Positions 56,476-64,000 of a DNA stretch of 64,000 bases are shown in pieces. The position numbers and the translations under genes are program-made. Source of the DNA: Crotalaria pallida (Eukaryota > Streptophyta > Magnoliopsida > Fabales > Fabaceae); the NCBI GenBank assembly GCA_037953625.1, contig CM075655.1:81371501-81435500 (forward strand), given 5' to 3'. How positions within the stretch are numbered: position 1 is the stretch's first letter; every line of letters starts with the position of its first letter. Below the pieces are notes generated by a model. That model was not told the DNA's origin and made no database searches. It saw only the letters and a list, made by a program, of their open reading frames with translations.

Positions 56476-58095
56476 TGAAGAAACCGCAATTGGTGGTTGG
56501 AGAGACAAAGGAACCCTAGGAATACACCTAGAAGGGGGGTTGAATAGGTGTACAAGATACCTTGAAAGATTTTCGAACGAAACAAATCGAAACAATCAAA
56601 ACAAATGATTTTTGCAAAATCTACAGCACTTAATCGATTAACCTGAAATTTAATCGATTAACCTGCAATTTAATCGAGTACTAATCGATTAAACCTGAAA
56701 GTTCAAAAGTCCTTAATCGATTAAACGAACACTTAATCGATTAAATCTATCAGAAACTGAAAAATCACTTTTCAATCGAATACGAAAATCAATCAATTAA
56801 CACTTAAGATCAGAGATTCAGCGAAAACAATTAACACCTATATTCTTATTGATTATCCTAGTTATGAAAATGATTTTCCCTTTATCAATTTGAACAATAA
56901 AGATTCAATTCAATCAATTATGAAAATAAATCTTTCTCTAGGTTTTCAACCAAGAACACAATCAATGACTTGAATGTAAAGAGTTAAAGGTTTAGAGATA
57001 CGACACAGTGATTTATCCTGGTTCACTTTCATCCACTTGAAAGCTACATCCAGTCCCCTCTTCAACCAAGAGAGATTCTTCACTATGAGGAATTAGAGTT
57101 CTCAAATTACAAGTGATTGCCTCACAAGACTTCCTTCTTGCTAGCCTACAAGAGATAACCGACACCCTTGCCTTGTAATCCTATTGATCTTCTCTCTAAT
57201 CTAACCTCTACCCCTTGTTGATAATCGACACAACAAGTCTTCAATTGCTTGATGATAATCCACACATCAAGGCTTCTCCTTGCTTGATTCACAACCAAGA
57301 CTTCCTTCAATTTCTTGAACTTTGCTTGATGATAATCGACACACCAAGGCTTCTTGTTTGTTGTAGTGGCTTGCCTTATTGCAAAAATTACAACTCAATG
57401 AATACACATAACAATCCTAATGAATCTCAATCAATAGCTATGACAAATCACACAAGAGATTCAAAGGTTCTTGATCAAAGAATATGAAAATAGAAAAGCT
57501 TTGATCTTTGAAATTGAGAGAGAATAGAGTGGCTTGATTCTTTGTAAAATGAATATCAAAATGATAGGTTATGATCACAAAGGTTAGGAAAAGGTTTTTA
57601 TAGAATACCCAAAAGTTATGACACTTGAAAACTGATTTTGAGAAGTGAAAATCGTATTTTAAAAAACCAGTTCAGCAGTACTTAATCGATTAAATCTTCA
57701 CTTAATCGAGTAGTAATCGATTAAATTCATCCTTAATCGATTAAACATGTCTGATACTTGTTTAAAACTTGTTTTCTCAAAAACCAACCTTTCCTTTAAA
57801 ACCTTTAAGCCACCTATTGATTCTAGGTTAAGTGAAAACTCAAATTATGATTAAATCATGACTTATGAAAGAGATTCACTACCCTCTAAACAAACTACCC
57901 AAATGAAAACTTATGAAGCTTGAGAGGCAAAAGATAAAACAATTACAATTACACTCAAACTAAGTCTTCATGAGCTTGCTTTCTCTCTTCTTCATTTGAT
58001 GTTTGTTGTTGCTTGTTGAACTTGAACTTGGTCAACACATGATAACTTGTTCAAAACACTTTGTCATTATCAAAACATTCACCATGGAACTAACA
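56476..58095. mobile_element. Solo LTR of a SIRE-like copia element
   Basis: It starts TGAAGAAACC and ends GGAACTAACA, with TAGAA duplicated at 56471-56475 and 58096-58100. It contains the conserved phrase GATTTATCCTGGTTCACTTT and CAAGAGAGATTCTTCACTA shared with the copia LTRs above, but is otherwise much diverged. It has two palindrome clusters (56628-56750 and 57679-57755) with core ATCGAT instead of CTCGAG. There is no internal region, so it arose by LTR-LTR recombination. Confidence 0.88.
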
Positions 58096-58100
58096 TAGAA

Positions 58101-60136
58101 TCCGGCTCAATGATGTGGGATGGGTCACTAACATATTTTCTTAATTGAGACACATGAAAGACATTGTGCAAATTGGAAAACATAGGGGGTAAAGCAATTT
58201 GGTAAGCTACAGGGCCGACTCTTTTCAAAATTGGGTAAGGACCTATGAAACGAGGTGTAAGCTTTTTGGTTTTGAGAAATCTACCAATCCCGGTTGTTGG
58301 CGCTACCCTCATAAACACATGGTCTCCTTCCTTAAATTCAAGCGGAATTCTCCTCTTATCATGATAACTTTTCTGTCGACTCTGAGCCGCTCCCATCTTT
58401 TCTTGAATCATTTTATTTGTCTCTGTCGTTTGCTGTACTATCTCAGGTCCTAACAATAAATCTGCTCCCGTTTCAAACCAACACAAGGGTGTTCTACACT
58501 TTCTCCCATACAGCGCTTCATACGGTGTCATTCCAATACTCGAGTGAAAACTGTTGTTGTAAGTGAATTCAATCAAATGCAAAAATGAATCCCAACTTCC
58601 TGATTGTTCCATCACACATGCTCGAAGTAAATCTTCCAAAGTCTGAATAGTCCTTTCCGACTGACCGTCAGTCTGCGGGTGATAAGCTGAAATCAAGTGC
58701 AATCTTGTTGCTGCTTGCAAACTATCCCAGAATTTTGAAGTAAAGCAGGGATCTCTATCCGACACTATACTTGAGGGTACTCCATGCAATCTTACCACTT
58801 CTCGAATGTACAACTCCGCTAACTTCTCCAGAGAATATCTCATATTAACCGGAAGAAAACGTGCTATTTTAGTAAGCCTATCCACAATCACCCAAACTAC
58901 ATCATATCCTTTTTGAGTCTTCAGAAATCCAGAAACAAAGTCCATCGAGATATTATCCCATTTCCACACTGGAACTGACAATGACTGTAATCCACCTCCG
59001 GGCTTCTTATGTTCTACCTTTGCTTTCTGACATACCAGACATCTAGAAACATATTCCACCACCTCTCTTTTCATTCCAGACCACCAAAATAACTTCTTCA
59101 AGTCTTGACACATCTTTGTCGATCCCGGATGAATACTAAACTTACTCTTATGAGCTTCTTCCAAAATCATTTCCTTCAGTCCGTCATCATTCGGAATACA
59201 AATTCGTCCATTGAATCTTAGCACTCCGTCTGTTCCAATTTGAAATTCCACCTCTTTCCCTTCCGCTGAAAGCTTCACCTTCTCTTGTAACTCTTCATCG
59301 GTTCCTTGAAGTTCTTTGATTTGCTGTACAAATCCACTTGATATTGACAACATTCCTAACACAATGCTTTTTGGCTTCAGTTCTATCCCCAGATTCAAGT
59401 CTTGAAATCTTTCTATCAACTCTAACTCTTTCACCATCAACGCCGAAACATGAAAAGACTTCCTACTCAAAGCGTCTGCTACCACATTCGCCTTACCAGG
59501 GTGATATTGCAACACAAAATCATAATCCTTCAAAAATTCCATCCACCTCCTTTGACGGATATTCAACTCCTTTTGCTCAAATAAATATCTCAATCTTTTG
59601 TGGTCACTAAATACTTCAATCCTCACACCATATAAATAATGCCTCCAAATCTTTAAAGTAAAGACCACTGCTGCTAACTCCAAGTCATGTGTTGGGTAGT
59701 TATGCTCATGAACCTTCAATTGTCGCGAAGCATAAGCTAAAACTCTCCTTTCTTGCACAAGTACACACCCTAATCCTTGCTTAGAAGCATCACAATACAC
59801 GCAAAATGGCTTAGAAGTGTCAGGTAAAACCAACACTGGAGCTGTTGTCAATATCCTTTTTAGCTCTTGTAAATGTTCTTCACACTTAGCCGTCCAAACA
59901 AATGGTTGTCCTTTCCTTGTCAACTTGGTCAATGGTAGCGACAATCGAGAAGATCCGTCTGTAAATCTCCGATAATAACCAGCAAGACCTAAGAAACTTC
60001 GAACTTCCGTCACTGTTGTCGGGGCCTTCCATTCCAACACCGCTGTCACCTTCGTAGGATCCACCGCAATCCCTTCTTTTGTAATCACATGTCCCAAAAA
60101 GCGCACTGATTCCAACCAAAAATCACACTTTGACAA
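58101..60136 (-). pseudogene. pol: G1 RNase H and integrase
   Basis: A long minus-strand frame. It contains the RT thumb region ([18 protein letters not shown]), RNase H ([49 protein letters not shown]), an HHCC integrase zinc finger ([17 protein letters not shown] ... CLVCQKAK), an integrase core ([49 protein letters not shown]) and the [19 protein letters not shown] module. It is in the same frame as the upstream RT part but separated by a stop codon at 60149. The downstream end is cut by the solo LTR. Confidence 0.92.
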
Positions 60137-60148
60137 CTTGGCATAAAG

Positions 60149-60730
60149 CTATTTTTCCTTCAGTATCCTCAAAATGATCCTCAAATGCTCAGCATGCTCT
60201 TCTTTATCCTTGGAATAAACCAAAATATCATCGATAAACACGACAATGAATGAATCTAGGTAAGGATGAAAAATCCGGTTCATGTAATCCATGAATACAG
60301 AAGGAGCATTCGTTACACCAAATGGCATAACCAGATACTCATAATGTCTATACCGAGTTCTAAAAGCAGTTTTCGGGATATCTTCCTTCTTTACTCTAAT
60401 CTGATGATAACCTGATCTAAGGTCAATCTTCGAGAATACGGCTGCACCCTTCAATTGATCCAACAAATCATCTATTCTCGGCAAAGGATACTTGTTCTTT
60501 ACCGTCACTTTGTTCAATTGGCGATAATCCGTACACAACCGCATACTTCCATCCTTCTTCTTAACGAACAACACCGGTGCTCCCCATGGTGATACACTCG
60601 GTCGAATCAAGCGCTTCTCTAACAATTCTTCAATTTGCTTCTTTAATTCCACCAATTCCATTGGCGCCATCCTATACGGAGCTTTCGAAATTGGTCCAGT
60701 TCCCGGAATTACATCGATATTGAACTCCAC
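60149..60730 (-). pseudogene. pol: G1 reverse transcriptase core
   Basis: A frame of 193 codons with [73 protein letters not shown] and the catalytic FIDDILVYS. It is bounded by in-frame stops at 60734-60736 (upstream) and 60149-60151 (downstream). Both single codons interrupt an otherwise continuous frame. Confidence 0.92.
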
Positions 60731-60733
60731 TTC

Positions 60734-61927
60734 TCATCTTGGCGATAAACCAGGTATTTCTTCAGGAAAAACTTCAGGAAAATCCCTCACTATTGGCAGT
60801 TTATCCAACTCATTATCTCCCTTGCAATCCAAAGAAGCTAAGAACACATATGCTATGGCTCCATCCTCCAATGAAGCAAAGATTTGTTTGGCAGAGATAT
60901 GCTCAAAATCCTCGGGGTTAGACTCATCAATCTTGGGTTCACTAATCAGGAGTGACTTGTCGAAGTAGTTCAAAAGAACACGATTCCGAGTAAGCCAGTC
61001 CATTCCTAATATGACATCTATTTGCACAAGGGGTAACTGAATCAAATCGACAAGATAGGTTCTTCCCTCAATATCAACAGGACACTTAGGATAATAGGTT
61101 GACACTATGACAGGGGATCCATTCGGAGTAGACACAAACAAGTCAAAAGGTAACAAATCTAATTGCAAATCTAACCTTTTCACCACATCACTAGCTATAA
61201 ACGAGTGGGTAGCACCCGAATCATACAACACAAGCAAAGGATTCTTATAAATGAAACACTCACCTTGAATCAGATTGGCAGCATTAGCCGCTTCAACTCC
61301 ACTCATCGTGAAAACTCTTCCTTGATTACTTGGCCTCACAGCATTCCCATAACTAGGAGCTCTCTTCGGTTCCTGACAGAAACGAGCAATATGACCAGGC
61401 TTGTTGCAATTGAAACAATTCGGATTAGTTGTAGGGCACAACGGTCCGAAATGATTCCGACCGCACTGATTGCAACGAGGGGCCACACTCCCTTGACTCC
61501 CTCTAGGACTAACTCGGTTTCCACCACCACTGCTTCCAGGGTTGCTTCCAATGGTACCCATACGATTACTGTTGCTACCACCACGATTTCCAGAGCGAGA
61601 AATGCCACCTCTTCCACTGTTCCGATTGAAACTACCACTTCCAGGCGATCCACTGCCACCTCCACTGAACCTACGGTCTCTTCCGCTTCCAAAACGAGGA
61701 TACGACACAGGCGTCCTAAACCTTCCACCAGGACTTCCATGATACGGATGATTCCGAATCGATCCACGACTAGCTGATGGACTCACCACCTTTTCCGCTG
61801 TTGCCTTAGATTTCAAACCTCCTTCATAGATCTGACACTTGTTAACCAATGTTGCAAACTCATTGATCTCCAAATGCGAAAAAGCCAACTTAATCTCAGC
61901 CCTTAGACCATCTAAAAATTCGCACAC
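60734..61927 (-). pseudogene. gag: G1 gag C-terminal part and protease
   Basis: The frame holds the end of the gag capsid domain (EFLDGLRAEIKLAFSHLEIN), a long Gly/Ser/Arg-rich linker and zinc knuckles (CNQCGRNHFGPLC and CFNCNKPGHIARFC). The aspartic protease follows (VLYDSGATHSFIASDVV, later VILGMDWL). A frameshift separates it from the N-terminal gag frame around 61912-61927, and a stop codon at 60734 precedes the RT. Confidence 0.9.
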
Positions 61928-62528
61928 TTAGACCTTTCATTCCCTCCATCAACGTACTGAGGCACATACTGAGCTAACTCCTCGAATTTAGCTGTATACT
62001 CTCCAACTGACATATTCCCTTGAACCAACTTGAGAAATTCCATCTCCTTCGTAGTCCTTACATCCTCAGGAAAATACTTTTCCAGAAATTTCCTCTTAAA
62101 CGACTCCCAGTTGATCTCTTCTTCCGCATTCACCATCATTTGCTTAGTATTCCTCCACCAAGCAGAAGCTTCCTTTGTCAACATATACCCAGCATAAGCG
62201 ACCTTCTGGGCATCATCACACTGTCCCATTCCTTCAAAAATTCTTTCCAAGTTCTCAATCCATCCACGAGCCACATCCGGCACAAATCCTCCAAAAAACT
62301 CTCTCGGATTCCGACGACAGAACTCATCGAATCCCTGAATTCCTTGCGATTCCACATTCTGAGGCTGATTCTGATTATTGAGATTCTACTGAGCTTGTTA
62401 ATGCAGAGCTTGCAGGTTGTCATCCACTCCAGTCATCAAGCAGTCATCTGAGCCATCAAAGCTGCAGGGTCGAGAACATCAGCTGTCCCACTAGCACTTC
62501 CAGAACCACGAGGTCGTCCGCGAGCCAT
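61912..62528 (-). pseudogene. gag: G1 gag N-terminal part
   Basis: The original start is likely the ATG at 62528 (MARGRPRGSGSASGTADVL). The retrotrans_gag capsid core lies at 61912-62355 (FEGMGQCDDAQKVAYAGYML, ASAWWRNTKQ, FKRKFLEKYFPEDVR). Between about 62356 and 62470 there are frame disruptions and stop codons. The frame breaks again near 61915. The gene is inactive. Confidence 0.85.
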
Positions 62529-62649
62529 CGACTCCTTCAGACAAACACAAGAACTCAGAACTCACGCACACGCACACACAAACACACCATCAGAGATCAC
62601 ACAATTCAAGCATATATGGCTATGCTTAAGGCCACTAAGGATAAACATA

Positions 62650-62661
62650 GCTCTGATACCA
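62650..62661 (-). promoter_or_regulatory. Primer-binding site (initiator tRNA-Met) of G1
   Basis: The minus strand reads TGGTATCAGAGC five bases inside the 5' LTR. Confidence 0.92.
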
Positions 62662-62666
62662 TAAAG

Positions 62667-64000
62667 TGTAACATCCCGATTTTGATTCCCGAAAATATTG
62701 CATTTATTTATTATTTATTAGTAAAAATGAGGGTCAATTTTTTTTACATATATTCACAAAACATTCACGTACCAATACGATTTATTTTATTTCATTTATT
62801 TTCCAAAACATCCTTCATTTATAACTAATTACCAAAAATAACTTTGGGCATTTTCTCATAAAGAATTATCGTTGCCGTCTCAAAAAATCGAGATGTCACA
62901 ACACTCCCGTCACATACACAAATCATAAATTGAAAATACTTCTTCGCATTTCAAACATTGTCAATAAGTTCACTAGTACCAGTAAATACATAAGTTTCCC
63001 AAATTAGTTTCCAACAGTACTTCCAACATAGTTATAAAAGCATAAAATAAAAGAGTGCGGACATTAAGTCCCAAAATACATCAGAAGATAGGATAGTTAC
63101 ATCATAAGTTATCCAGAGTATGACTTTCCTCAGTCGGACTCGACCCTAACCAAAACAAAATAAAACACCTAGACCACAAGACTCACGGGACTCCCTAAGC
63201 TGATGGCTGATCTCCATCATCATTCGATGTTGTCTCCTCCTCCTCAGCCTTCACATCCGCAAGCGGTGCGGCCTGCGTACCACGAGCGTAGTACGTCCGA
63301 GGTCCTCCGTCCATATAGTTCCTCAAGGTAATGCGACCAATGTGCAAATCAATCCTTGCTCCTCTCAAACGATGTTCAGGGTCTTTGATTCCCAGCCGAG
63401 TCAAGCCTCTCCAGATCCATCCATCAGGGGTGACTTCCCATGCTCCCCCCGCTAGGGGCTACATGGTAATCTCTATGTTGTACACCATCTGCCCGTTGTG
63501 TCCCCACGAAGAACGAAGAGAAATAACGAACATGAGAAAGAATAAGCTTTTCCGGATGCATGACATGCCAACAAATCCGGCACACCACCAAAACATCTCA
63601 AAGCATAAAATAAATAGCAAGATAAATGCAAATGAATGCTGAATGAATGCATGATCCTCATCTTTATTACTTAACCACCTCATTAATTCCACGCCATCAT
63701 TCTCATACAACTTTACTGCCATCTGTAACTTGTCGCCATCACACTTTAGTACTTTCGCACAGTCACTTTCTCAGAATATTTTATTAAGTCTTATCAAGAG
63801 TTCACATTACCCATGATGTCAGGGGAAAAATTATAAGACATCACTGTGAAAGTTTTATTGTTAGCACACACGTTTACATCTCCTCCATATTCTCCCAAAA
63901 CCTAGTCGGAAGCAAACGTACAGGAACCTTAACCCACGCCGGTGGAACAGTCGGGAAACCAACAACATACAAATATGAACATCAAGCCACAACCGCACAG
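62667..64000 (-). repeat. 5' LTR of G1, running past the window end
   Basis: It starts (plus) TGTAACATCCCGATTTTGAT. The first 385 bases match the 3' LTR copy at 35355-35740. From about 63050 on it has sequence deleted from that copy, including the LTR ORF. The other end lies beyond 64000, so the G1 target-site duplication cannot be checked. Confidence 0.85.
63195..63404 (-). CDS. Small ORF inside the G1 LTR
   Basis: A 69-codon frame, MTRLGIKDPEHRLRGARIDL, then HIGRITLRNYMDGGPRTYYA and an acidic tail (KAEEEETTSNDDGDQPSA). It is in LTR sense orientation with protein-like composition and no recognised domain. The frame may begin further upstream in an earlier exon. It is the second LTR-internal ORF in the window. 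Confidence 0.4.
   Translation of the reverse strand: MTRLGIKDPEHRLRGARIDLHIGRITLRNYMDGGPRTYYARGTQAAPLADVKAEEEETTSNDDGDQPSA

Noticed and set aside
61205..61777. 190-codon plus-strand Thr/Ser/Arg-rich ORF
   Set aside because: It is antisense to the Gly/Ser-rich gag linker of G1; the skewed codon composition keeps the opposite strand open.

Overview
The window is nuclear DNA of a eudicot plant, most likely a papilionoid legume. The evidence is genes with GT-AG introns, a eukaryotic tRNA-Cys with a Pol III terminator, an AT-rich background full of MITEs, and nested plant LTR retrotransposons. The legume assignment rests on overall similarity of the genes and repeats and is an inference.

Positions 1-26,900 are gene-bearing. 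They hold the last two exons of a brassinosteroid-signalling kinase (24-3466, +), two tandem hairpins matching the miR477 family (4104-4386, -), a tRNA-Cys (8414-8485, -), a complete four-exon beta-tubulin gene (12141-15220, -, 444 aa) and a complete 15-exon gene for plastid glutamate-cysteine ligase GSH1 (18793-26579, -, 516 aa). I rebuilt the exons by hand from splice sites and reading phase, and every phase closes. Between and inside these genes are small transposons, several with exact target-site duplications: a 1.47 kb MULE with a PB1-like ORF, hAT elements, SINEs and MITEs.

Positions 26,900-33,000 hold only Stowaway-like MITEs, a hAT element, a 3' retroposon fragment, and a captured Lon-domain gene fragment between inverted repeats.

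Positions 33,000-64,000 are a nest of LTR retrotransposons. The oldest recognisable layer is a decayed Ty3/gypsy chromovirus on the minus strand (G1, 35355 to beyond the window end). A second chromovirus on the plus strand (G2) sits in the 3' LTR of G1. It is internally deleted and carries an inverted LTR copy. A very young SIRE-type Ty1/copia element on the minus strand (38474-48962, 1543-bp LTRs, TSD TCTAG) sits in the left LTR of G2. A related solo LTR (56476-58095, TSD TAGAA) splits the G1 polyprotein.

The most striking pattern is in the non-coding parts of these retroelements. Short palindromes (core CTCGAG in G2 and the copia element, ATCGAT in the solo LTR) occur in pairs with a nearly constant 20-bp repeat distance (6-bp core plus 14-bp gap), although the gap sequences differ. 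In one cluster the distance is instead 23 bp. The same architecture recurs in copia and gypsy families with different cores. Each pair could fold into a short RNA or DNA hairpin or bind a dimeric factor. I know of no named function for it.
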